Assembly: GCA_032622095.1 (NCBI GenBank)
Contig: CP136069.1
Span: forward strand, 67,727,319 to 67,791,318
Reading direction: 5' to 3'
DNA: 64,000 nt
Origin: Siphonodentalium dalli
Lineage: Eukaryota > Mollusca > Scaphopoda > Gadilida > Siphonodentaliidae
Positions 35,141-45,855 of the stretch are shown here, piece by piece; the first letter of the stretch is position 1, and the number at the start of each line of letters is the position of its first letter. Under the pieces are notes generated by a model. It was given only the letters and a program-made list of their open reading frames with translations. It was not told the DNA's origin and made no database searches. The translations under genes were made by a program, and so were the position numbers.

Positions 35141-36333
35141 CCACTGTGGAAGGATTGAGATTACCCCCCCCCCTAAACCCCCGCTATATGTCCATGTGTT
35201 AATAGTCACCTGAAATGTTACTCTAGCATAAATAAGGATGGTAATGGGTGCAGTTGTAATGTAGAATGCATCATACGTGTGTAAGTCTCCGAATCGAGCG
35301 ATATGGTTATTCTAGTTCTACCAGATCTAAATCAGAAATGTGTAAATATACGCTCAGTGTATGACATGCAAGTGAAATAATATGAGAAGTAGTGTTGAAA
35401 ATGGAGACACATGAGAACATTTTTAGAGTAAAAAAAATATTTGTTACTGTTAAAGGCTCACTTATTTTTCGAATGGCCAAATCACAGTATACACAATATA
35501 TTCCATATTATATACCATTTGGAAGAGTGTCCAGCAAGTGATAGAGGATATCAGATTCACCCAAAGAAATTTCCCGTTAGTTTCCGCAGAATGCATCATA
35601 ATTCACAACAAAGAGAATAATGAACTGGCAGTTACAGACCAGATAACAATTAAGTACAGAACACACGAAGATACCTTTAAAAACAACACGTTCACAGTTT
35701 ATTCGACCCGATATGTTGATAATACAGTTTTTGTACCTTCCTCTTTTAAATGGAATATAATCTGGACTATGTTATATATATATATATATAATCTGACGGT
35801 TCGAATTGGGGGTACGACCACTCAAAGGAGTAACTAGATATTTGTCATAGTTGTAGGCATTGACCATTTTTGCTATTTTTATTGGTTGTACTGGTCGTAT
35901 GTTCGTATGGTGCATTATGGAGTAATTGATTGACATACATAATAAGTACATCATACTTGACATTTGAAACATGTCTTTAAAGAATACAACTAAGATAGTA
36001 CACTGATCTATAGAGTTATCCATGTAAATTTATATTCACGTATTTATGCATACATAGATATATGCTCGTTTGTAATTATATGTATACAGTATGCATATGA
36101 TATATTTATATAAGTATTACATACAATTTATTATGTATTAACATGACATTCTGATGAAAATGTTATTCATACCAATGTACATAATGTATATATGTTATTA
36201 TGCATGTTCCACATTAATTTGTGGCTTTTCGCATTAAACTCATTCACATACATTATAACTACAACCTACGGTATGTGTTTGGCATAGCGCCAAAATAATG
36301 TCCAGAAATCCATGCGCATTCCTCTTCGCTTTA
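35141..36333. other. No secure feature
   Basis: A plus-strand ORF at 35538-35837 has protein-like composition but no motif and no second line of support. A C-tract lies at 35165-35173. Confidence 0.35.
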
Positions 36334-38428
36334 GGGTGGATACACACATGCATGTAATTTCTGTAAGTAAAATCCATGTATTTTACATGGTCACACCAAT
36401 TATTGATAACATTATTCGCCTGCGCGCGATCGGGCAATTTCGACAGGCGAGACAAGTGAGCAGTTATAAGCCATTATCAAACTAACTGCTATCAAGAAAT
36501 TTCAGGCCAGTCATAAATTCTTTCATAGATGCCGAAATGAATAAATCATGTCTGATATCTGTTGCTGTTTTTCACGAGTTTTAATTCATTTCTAAAAGTG
36601 GATCTGAGTCCGTCGATTTTATACTTGATTTGTTTCTCGTCATTTCAGGGTCATCCAAAATAAAAATAAAGTGTGCAGAATTTGAAGCTCTTTTAGTGCG
36701 ATTGTGATACACGAGTGTTTAATGTCCCATTAACAATCTGATATGGTGCTCTCATGCCTTGAATAACAGGCATTGGAAAATTAAGACAGACAATACCGGT
36801 TCGTTGAAATTCCTCGGATAGTTCCATAGCGAGCTCATGTGATAACATTCATTTCGGATTCCCATGCAAATATCCATTACAGCGCCAACAAATTAATGCA
36901 GGTACAGCACTGAAAGTAAAAAGAGTGACACACCCCCCCCCCCCCCATTTTTCACCCAGAATTTACATAATAGTATATGTTTCTCAAACCAAAGGTTGAA
37001 CAAGTTCCTAACTGTCACAATTTTAGCTTGTACACGCTTGAATTATAAAATTTTGGATCATAATCCATGATTGGGGAGGGGGCTGGTTCTCGAAAGCTTC
37101 GAATAACTAAGGGATTTAGTTGAATGTATCAGCCAGGGGGGGGGGGGTCGGAAAAAAATTTCAGGCACGTATGGCATTTTTTCCCTTTCGATCATTTTTT
37201 GTACCCACCCACCCCCACCGCCAAATTTATTTCCGTTTTCGGCAGTTTTTTCCGACCATTTTTTGACACCCACCCCCCCCTTTTAACACTAAAACAGAGA
37301 TTTGCGGGGGGAAATTCACTGTAAACAGCTGTATATGAATTTCTGTGCATACTATTTATCATGGATGTTAACATGGACATGTAAATAGAAATGAGTAATT
37401 TTGAGGTCATTCGGCCAAAAAAACATGGCTGCCAGCGGCCATCTTGGATTTCAAAATTTGCAACAAAATACAACACGATAACTGCCTGCAGTCAGTTTAC
37501 CAGTTAGAATTACATTATTTCTCTCATTCAAACTGATTCAAAGTGGTTTTGAAGCCCAACTCATTGCCAACACACTAAAAACAAGCAGGAATTTTTTTTT
37601 TTAGTTGCGGAAAAAATTGCTTGTTGGTGGCTTTGACCACCCACCCACCCCGGCATACGTGCCGGAAGAAATTTTTTCACCCCCCCCCTGTATCAGCCGG
37701 GATTATCTGGGCATGAACGTACAATATGTTTAACTTAAATATTCCATAATTGTAAATTTTTCGTATTCATATATAACACAAGAGAGGAAAGGTGACGTAT
37801 TTGGGAACTCGTAGAGCTAGACAACCCTTTTCCTCCCCGAATGAAGACAAACAGCAACACCACCTTCTGTGCTCTCAAATTCAAAGCTGTAATACTATGT
37901 TCATAATTATATGAATAGCATAAATTGATGAATATTATATTAATCACAGACACGACAGAAATGACTGTCAACTACAATTTTTATAAGTCAGGAGTGGCTT
38001 CATGGGTGTGGGGGGGGGGGGGTCAGGACTCAGGGTGCTACATGCCCCCACCTCACATGTCGATGAAATATGCAATGGTCAGTCCGGTGGCTTCCGGGAT
38101 AATATAGCCCCCCCCCCTCATGTCGGGTATCATAGCCCATGCGTTGGGGAAATCCTGGGGCCATCACTGGTATAAAAATCAAGAGAAGACTGACAATGAT
38201 TTAAACAGAAAGTCCAACATTTGGCTTATCGCGCGAATAATTATTTTAAGCGGCCTGACGACTTCTTTCAGTCAAGGGCTCTCTGTGCGTTCAGAGTTTG
38301 ACTCACTGTGGTCAAACGATCCGCAATGATTGGGTTGTCAGCGGACACATATTACATTGTCTGTATGATACATGTAAAACGACAAATACACGACATTTAC
38401 AGAGATTACATGCATGTGTGTATCACCC
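36334..38428 (-). mobile_element. TIR element family D, long copy (TWA-flanked, Harbinger-like ends)
   Basis: Left end GGGTGGATACACACATGCAT at 36334, preceded by TTA; right end the complement, one base shorter, at about 38428, followed by TAA. Its left and right portions are reverse complements of the right and left portions of 58261-59096. It is longer mainly because of inserted sequence, including the nested element at 37134-37688, and expanded G/C tracts. No transposase ORF seen. Confidence 0.7.
37134..37688. mobile_element. Nested ~555-bp transposon with CAGGGGG ends
   Basis: Interrupts family D. The shorter relative at 58.7 kb has the flanks joined (complement of 58716-58750). The bases TGTATCAGCC occur on both sides (37125-37134 and 37689-37698). 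The ends read CAGGGGGG on the left and CCCCCCTG on the right, with GGCACGTATG just inside on both sides. Drawn as CAGGG...CCCTG the duplication is 7 bp; drawn inside it is 10 bp. hAT-like by its ends, by inference. Confidence 0.75.
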
Positions 38429-38533
38429 TAATTAGAGCTGAATTGGACAATCCTTTTCGGTTTTGTGTACAAACCACCAATGTCACTCTGCGCATGTCGG
38501 CTTCTGTCGTATAGCCAGGCGTGCCCAGCAAAA

Positions 38534-41500
38534 TTACAGCAATCTTCTGCTTCTTGTTTGAGGAGCAGTATCAAATGTTACCATATTCACATCTGCTGGC
38601 TTCTGTTCAGATGGCAATTCCTTTACATCTCTTAATTCTGAAATTGATATGACCACATGTTCAGCTTGTTGTATGTGTGAACGATGCAATACACAGATAC
38701 GTTCCATCGGTACACTGATCTGACCGCTGCCATCATGTACATTTTGGTAATTGTTGTTATCTAAACATTTCCCTCAATAAATAGGGCTCCTTCTGAACAT
38801 GTATATATATGTGTATAATGTAGAAATTATACAAATGTGAAATCAAAATAGGGAAAAACACACATAATGGCTGGAATTAGGTAAAATATAAATGAAAACA
38901 AGGTAAAACAATGGCTGTATAATCTTAGCATCCATCCACACGAATAATTGACTATTCCCATGTATACTTTTATAACTGAATGTGGGGATCCAATTAACTG
39001 GAATTTATGAATCAGGGGATTACACCCTCTAGTATGTGATATAGTTTGCACACAATTATTTTCATTTGGGCAAAAGTAAAGTTCGGTTAACCCTTTCTAT
39101 ACTAAACGGATTTACCCTTTCAGATATAAAGGTATAGATTGGAATGGTATATTAATGATTTGAAGGGTGTTCAGGATAAATTAGCAGACGACAGTCAGAA
39201 AAAAGATAATACATGTGCTGAAGGATTCATATTCATTGGTGGGAAATATTCAGATAACAAGTTCAACAAACGGCCTACTAGTCTTATTATCGGAACATTT
39301 TCTATGGGAACTACTCGTTAATGAGTGAGTATAGAAAGGGTTAAACAAATCTACAACGGGAAAATAAAAATGGTAAAACAAAATCTACTGACTGGTTCGC
39401 AATCAAAACCTGCACACATAACGATATAGCAGAAAACAAACAAACGTGAAAAGAACTAAACTCACCCATGCTGAGACCTCCATCCAGTGGCTTCCCGAAA
39501 ATGCACTGCAATCCTTTACTTGTGTCAACTGAATGAGTTCGTGTGGCTAGTTTTCTTGTGTGATCTTTCTCAGAACCTGATTAAAATATTTACAAACACA
39601 TTAAAGATGCATCTAGTGTTCCGGACCTAGTTAAAAGAACAACATAATGCATTTTATTAAACTTTATTTTCTCCTTTGTTGAATTAAACATTTACGTAAA
39701 ATGTCCGAAATTGACCGTATATAGTATACCCGAAAAGTTTGATATAAACTGAATATTGTTAGAAGCGGACAATTGTCTTCGATTCATATTTATCATTTTA
39801 TACCCCGAAAACTATATAAAATCTTTAAATGTTTTGTCTTCAAGAATGATGGGGCATTTTTTTAATGCATTTTAACACTTAACGTAATCTTTGCAAGCTG
39901 TTTCTGCCACCCCACTGAACAGCCAGGAGTAAGTTGGCACATTTGGCTCACTTGTTTCATTCTGCAAAAGAAATTGGCACTCTAGTAGTATTCTGAGTGG
40001 AGGGTTGATACCCGATGTCCGATTAGGGACATTGGTACAACATTTCTATTATCGCGAAAAGTCAGCAATGACTCAATTTTTTTCCATCAGTTATTGAACT
40101 TAGCTAATTGAATCTTCGTATTTTGTTTCATGGGTGGTTACTTGATTTATGTACAGCAGCACACGTGTTCAACAATTACGATTGACATATATAGGCTGTT
40201 CGTGCAAATAAATAATAGATCATTCGAATGTGTATCTATAAGAAATTTCAATCCGACGTGCATGGGGCAGTTTTAGTGGCTATTTTAAAAACATAAATCC
40301 GCGAGAAAACGTTCGGAACGTACCAATGACGTAGCAAGAAGGAGAACACAATCTTGTTAATTAGATGACTTAATCACGGAAAATTGCAGATAAGCTAAGA
40401 GATTTACCGCGGATTACGATCGACATAACTCACTCTATTATGGCTTTATAGACAAATAATATACTACATATTCAGTTTGATCTGTATTTCATTCACACAA
40501 TAGCTATTTGTAATCTTGACATATGTATTTATAAAAATGATGTTGTTTTAATTGTGGCTCGGAGGTGTTAGACCATCTTTAATAAATGAGAAAGATTACC
40601 TTCATGTCTTCACCAGCTGAGCAGCTATTTTTTGTTGTTGCAGCGATTCTCGTGTGTTTGCGGTGACCCTTAGTGAGCCCAGGTAACTCCAGGATTTATG
40701 TTGATTCATATTAATCCGCCCCACACAAGATCACCGTAGATCACCGCGAACAAATCATCGTGAATCCTGATGAACCACAGTGGGCCTAAATGGGTCCCCG
40801 CGGTGTTGATTGTTTTGCGTATCGCACACTCTTTGCGTACTGTAATTCAACAACTGCTACGTTATTCAGTTACATGTATGGACCGCAAGAGTCGATATAT
40901 TCAATAATTAAAGTTGGTTAATGACATGTTTACCATTTGTGTCATCCATGGACTTGTAAGTATCGTGGTTGACATGGTTACCATTTGTGTCATCCATGGA
41001 CTTTTAAACATCATGATTTAACAGCTGTAGTTAGGGGTAGTTGACATGCTTACCATTTGTGTAATCAATGGTTTTGTAAGTATCGCGGTTGTCCTTACAA
41101 TTTGTGTCGTCTGTGAACATGTAAGTATCGCGGTTGTCCTTACCATTTGTGGCATCCATGGAATTAGTCACGTGGTTGACCAGCCATGAGTATGGGTAAC
41201 TGACATCTTCAAGCTCTGGAAGCTGGAAATTAGTTTAAGATTAATTAATTATGCTTGATGTATATCTATATATATATCTATATATTAATTAACCAGGACG
41301 AAAGCTATTGTGCAGTATACACTAATGAGTCTATAAAGGTGTTATCTTTCAATTCCTGTCATCTTATAACTTAATTATACCAATTATTTATACCAATTAA
41401 AAAACTTGATATACTTTTGGGAGTTGAGCTATTTGCATTACCCATTCCATTGTTTCCAATCAGTATAGGGAATATTAAAATTGTTTTTTTTTATAAGTTA

Positions 41501-44500
41501 AAAGCCCACTTCATTTTCGAATGCCCAAATCACATTATACTCAACATATTCCATATATAGTTGATCTGCAACAAGTCCCCAGTTTATAGCGGAATTTAAA
41601 AAACGAGTCCAGTAAATTAGGACCAGACCGAGCCTTTTGCGAGGTCAAGACCTAATTTACTGGCCGACTGTTGTAATTTCCGCTATAAACTGGGGACGAG
41701 TTGTAGATTCTATTTATTACATGATCGAAAACCTCGACAAAACATACTTACATCAACAAATGGGACGCGAAACTATCATCGGCTTCTTTTAGGTATGCGA
41801 TGACATTTCACGAAACTATGCGTTGTTTGCCCGCATAAAGAAATAGTCCCAGATAAATAAAGACTCATTTGTTAATGGCGTATATTTAATGACATAACTT
41901 TGCAAAGTTTGTTGGAAAAATATTGGAAGCCATAGTATTTTTAGACATATAGCGTATGGAATGTAAACAGATGACAACCCTGAAGTTAAAGGTCACCAGG
42001 CACTATTTCCTGTTATTAAACGAACGTTTAATATCTCAACGAGCATATAATCTGGTGCTGAATCATATCCTCGAGTAGATATGCTCATGTTAGACCTATA
42101 TATTAACATAGGTTCATATTGGACTTATTTGATTCTGAAATAGACCAATAGTGAGCTTATTTTATATTCTTTGTTTATTTTTATTTTTTTTTAAATTTAT
42201 AAAAAATTTGAAAAACAAATCCGTTATAACCAGTCACCAGGCCAAATTTAATTAAAATCGGACCAGCAGTCTGAGAGAGAAATCCGGACAGACAGACTCT
42301 TTTAAATATATATAGATTTTATGTACCTTAACGTATGTTGATATACTCCAGTAATCTTTATCGCATGCTGGCAAAATTATATCCTCCACGGAAACTTCTG
42401 CCAGTGCTTTCAAGATACAGTAATTTGCGAGCCCTTCTGCATGTTTTCTTATCTCTTCGTCGCTTCTGTCCTGCTGACACTGCAATTTTGCTGGTCTTTG
42501 TTGGTTCGCTCCTTGTCCCAAAATGATACGTCTGCTTCGGTTAGAACCATGTCCTCAAAAATTACCTCGGCTAATGCAGAATCAACGGCGTCTTGCGCCA
42601 TGTCGCAGGCCTTCCGCGTATACAAGTCTGTTGGAGAATAAGCGTCCGGTCTGAAAAAAAAGTGATTGCTTTGTATTATCATCTATATAGTCAATTAAGG
42701 GCCGTGGCTAGAAGGTTTCCATAAGCGATGAGGTGCCCACCCTGACAATTTCTACTGCACCCCCTAACGTTGGAAAATTTCCAACTGATAGCGATTTCAG
42801 ATATAAAAAAATTGGACTATATATAAACAAATATGATCACTACTTTTGGTCTAAAAACAAAAAACTCCCCTCTAATTAATGGTTGGAAGATCAATCAATG
42901 TGAACAATTACAACCTATATGTTGTGAAATAATTCCAACAAATGTTGTATGAGCCATGAAATGTCCATCTGTTGAAAATTTGGACTCAAGTGTGTGGGTG
43001 GTCAAATCGTTGGTTTCGCTGGGAATGACTTACCCTTTTCTGTACTGCCGAGCGACAAAATACTCCCGATTTATTTGTGAGACTCAACGATTACGGCCTC
43101 TCTCACAATAATTACAGACCCTCCAAAATCAACTGTTTTTAAAGTGATGTCAAATACTCAGGTAGGGTGATCAATAGTATATACATAATAAGAACATTTG
43201 AACATTTGACTTTGATTCAGTTGTGACTTTGAACATTGTGTGGGTCGGTGCTATACTTTCATTTTCTTAATTGTTATTTTGGTGAAGAATGGTAATTTCC
43301 TCGCACATTCAATACATGTTAATTATAATTATCTGTGTAGGGAATAAAATGGTACATAACTATCTGAAATATCTTTTTAGTTTTCTTAGCTCAACTTTGA
43401 GCTAGTGTCATGTGTTGGTGTCGATCGTCCGTCCGTCTCTACATTCTAACAATTGAAACATTAGATGGTTAAAATCGTATCCTTTGTGGCCTTATATAGG
43501 GTTTTCCCTCTTGTATAGGTGGTTAACCACTTAGGAAAGTAAACCATGTTCTCAGACTTACGGGGCATTTCTTTCATTTAACAAAAAATGTCAACAACAT
43601 AGAAGCAACAGTTGGAAGCAAAGTTTGATTAAATAATTGTTCAGAGAATTAAAAAAAATCCACCGGTCAAATAAAGCCACCTATTCGGGAGATGAAATGA
43701 GCAGTTGGGAGCTTCCCATCCGGGATGGTCGAAAAGAATGAGTGATTGTCTCCTTCACAGCACGCTTTGTTGTTTGAGGTTAACTAAACATAGCAAAACA
43801 TCATGTCCGGCCGCGGCAAAGTCTGATAGGGGTAGAGCCCACGAGCACTAAGGATAGGATAGGATATTTTATTTAAATATACACATATTAATGCATAATA
43901 CATTTGACAAATATTATGTTGTATATTCGAGGGGTGGCATAGTCAGGCTAGACTATCTTACTGTCACCCACTTAAAAATGAAAAGATGTTATGATAGGCG
44001 GTCATGATTTCTTGTACAATGCACGGCTATATAATTATGTATCACACAATGGTTGTATTATATACATGGAGGGTATACGTCTAGATAAATTGTTTATTGG
44101 TTACTCGATGGTTTGTCTCTTTCTTGTCAGTGGGTTGTTCCTTGAAAGTCGAGTAGGAAAGTACTGAGTGAGGTTGAGGATTGCGGTATAGGGGAAGTAA
44201 CTTATTGAGGGCTACCACACAGTCGGGACATCTTTGATTGTTGCATTTAATTGTTGCAGCATATTTTTTAATGCAATCGGCATGTAAACGTCGTTTAAAT
44301 GTGTGTCTGGATATGGTGTAAATTCGTTATCTAAGTTGTTCCATATAGTTGGAAAGGAATGAAATGGTAGTTGTTGGGACCAAGATGTTCTTGGTTTTTT
44401 TTTAAATAGTGGGTGCTTTTGTCGGGTGGCTGGTCCGGTTTTCCGTTTGGAAAACATGTACGTAAATGATTCTATTAAACGCATATGATACCAATCATGC

Positions 44501-44890
44501 ATGAAAACAGCCGCTTGTACTTTGTGGATGTCGTAGATTTTGAGTATATTTTCTTTTTTAAAGAGAGGTTCTGTGTGGCTTCTATATTTAAATAATAAAT
44601 AACCATATTAAATACAGATTAACATATAAGCTAAAAGCTAAATCGGGAACACATATATGGTAGCTTTAGTTGCAATTCAATTCTTTATTCTCACCACCAA
44701 ACAGGTTATCATGAATTATCGAAATATGTATTGTTACAATAGGCCTAAAGCGAAAGAGCCGATTTTTTTACGTGCAATCACGTTTGTATAGCCATATTGT
44801 GTAATTGTCATTAATAAAACGTGTTTGGCCTCTGAATATTAATACGTTAATTAATACTTACCTTTCGTCACTCTTGGTCTCTGACGACAT
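38534..44890 (-). CDS. Unrecognised five- or six-exon minus-strand gene
   Basis: Coding exons: 44890-44862 (ATG, MSSETKSDE, donor GTAAGT), 42650-42566, 42479-42327, 41222-41144, 39576-39466 and 38760-38534 (stop TAA). Every border has GT/AG and every phase fits, giving 684 nt or 227 residues. If the 86 bases 42565-42480 are kept instead, the frame closes at a stop soon after. The second and third segments encode two similar amphipathic helices (ACDMAQDAVDSALAE and KHAEGLANYCILKALAEV), slightly like the PKA-regulatory-subunit binding helix of A-kinase anchoring proteins; that is only a resemblance. The C-terminal exon is polar (MERICVLHRSHIQQAEHVV, then VTFDTAPQTRSRRLL). No signal peptide or membrane segment. 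A transposon end lies about 105 bp past the stop. Confidence 0.75.
39091..39340. mobile_element. TTAA-flanked MITE in the last intron
   Basis: A 250-bp element between TTAA at 39087-39090 and 39341-39344, with inverted ends CCCTTTCTATACT. No coding capacity for a transposase. piggyBac-like by its target and ends. Confidence 0.85.
40926..41165 (-). repeat. Fivefold tandem array of an exon 3' end with its splice donor
   Basis: On the minus strand the end of the exon at 41222-41144, CCATGGATG-CACAAATG|GTAAG, is repeated downstream with donor-like junctions at 41099, 41054, 40982 and 40934. Spacings are 45, 45, 72 and 48 nt, all multiples of three. The first two extra units are open in the gene's frame (KDNRDTYMFTDDTN, then KDNRDTYKTIDYTN). 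A stop follows soon after the third donor. Confidence 0.85.
41563..41709. repeat. Hairpin of ~147 bp in an intron
   Basis: GATCTGCAACAAGTCCCCAG and AATTTAC-like segments on the left pair with GACCTAATTTACTGG and CTGGGGACGAGTTGTAGATTC on the right. The apex lies around ACCGAGCCTTTTGCGAGGTC. Confidence 0.88.
42225..42320 (+). mobile_element. LINE 3'-tail fragment in an intron
   Basis: CAGTCACCAGGCCAAATTT, AAAATCGGACCAGCAGTCTG and GACAGACAGACTC, ending in TTTAAATATATATAG, are arranged like the RTE-type tails at 21.1-21.6 kb. It ends just beside the donor at 42326. Confidence 0.5.
42700..43850. other. Intron sequence without recognised elements
   Basis: Lies in intron 1 of the gene at 38534-44890. 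ACTCAGGTAGGGTGATCA near 43157 resembles the start of the repeat at 19531. Confidence 0.4.
43851..44607 (-). pseudogene. 5'-truncated LINE, C-terminal end of ORF2 plus 3' tail
   Basis: On the minus strand 44607-44212 encodes the end of a LINE ORF2, with YRSHTEPLFKKENILKIYDI, then FMHDWYHMRLIESF and PFHSFPTIWNNLDNEF, ending in a stop. This order of motifs is typical of the region after the reverse transcriptase. The noncoding 3' part ends in AAATAAAATATCC followed by tandem TATCC units (43852-43865), a short-repeat tail typical of CR1/L2-like elements. The endonuclease and polymerase are missing. It sits in intron 1 of the host gene in the same orientation. Confidence 0.82.
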
Positions 44891-44999
44891 TCTTTCAGCA
44901 AAACAATAATAACACAATAGTAGAACACAATAGAATATAATGGAACAGCTGATCTAACTATATATATCTGTTGGAACGCTTTTAAACAGTGAACTTCTC

Positions 45000-45231
45000 T
45001 AGATTTTACATCAGTCTGGGCTCCGATTCTTATTGTGACGCCATCGTGTTACAACGTCACACGGATAGCAACCAGGAGCCTAGACCAGACGCTAGCTCTG
45101 TGCCTTCACTACGCTAGGGTGTAACGGGCTCTGGCCCATAAGCCATGCCTTCTACAGAGCCCCGTTGTTATTGTGTATAATATGCATAATTTAATTTATC
45201 AAATAAAAATCACTTCAGTTCAGTTCAGTTC
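45000..45231 (+). mobile_element. Possible LINE/SINE 3' end with TTCAG-repeat tail
   Basis: Ends in CAAATAAAAATCAC followed by three to four TTCAG units (45213-45231), like the tail at 43.85 kb. It lies just upstream of the ATG at 44890 (minus), so it could contribute to that gene's promoter region. No coding part. Confidence 0.5.
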
Positions 45232-45667
45232 AAAACGTTCTCAACATGAGAGTCGGGAGCGTAACGTTACGGAGTAGTAATAAGCGGAGTAGACTGAGCC
45301 AGCGACGGGACTTGTTCCGCCCAACTCCACGACGAACGTTGCGCCTTAGCGTAGTGGAGGCTGAGCGCTAGGAACGAGTCCAGACTACCAGGAGCCCCGA
45401 CCGGGGCGCCACGAGAAATCTGGGTGACGTCATATCAACAGGGGCTTGCAACCCGCTCCACTGCTAGTATTTCATATATCGCTATAATGTATTTATGTAT
45501 ATACAATTTAAAATTTGTGCCGATTTGCATCTCAGTGGTGTCTGTAGGGCAGCAGAATGGTAGCGGGGCACATTACACACAAGCAGGGAACGTAAACAAC
45601 GTTCCCTGACACAAGATCCTGTGGTCATATCAACAATATCATGGTCGCTCCGAATTGAACCTTGAGA

Positions 45668-45673
45668 TTTATT
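45668..45673 (-). terminator. Poly(A) signal AATAAA of the gene at 45856-47633
   Basis: AATAAA on the minus strand, about 185 nt past the stop at 45856. Confidence 0.6.
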
Positions 45674-45855
45674 GGAGAAAATGAGAAGTATCTAGGCATA
45701 CGACGAACGCATGCAGAGTTCCAGATCCACACAGCTGAGTCAGACGTATAGGTTCTATATTGATCGGGGCATGTGAAGGATTCGGAGGACATCCAGTGGT
45801 ATGCATGGTTCCCGAGAGGGTTTTTTTGTGCGCATTTTTTTTCGTATTTGAAGTA

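Noticed and set aside
38534-44890. Naming the gene as an A-kinase anchoring protein
   Set aside because: Only the amphipathic helices resemble the PKA-binding helix; the rest does not match any AKAP I know.
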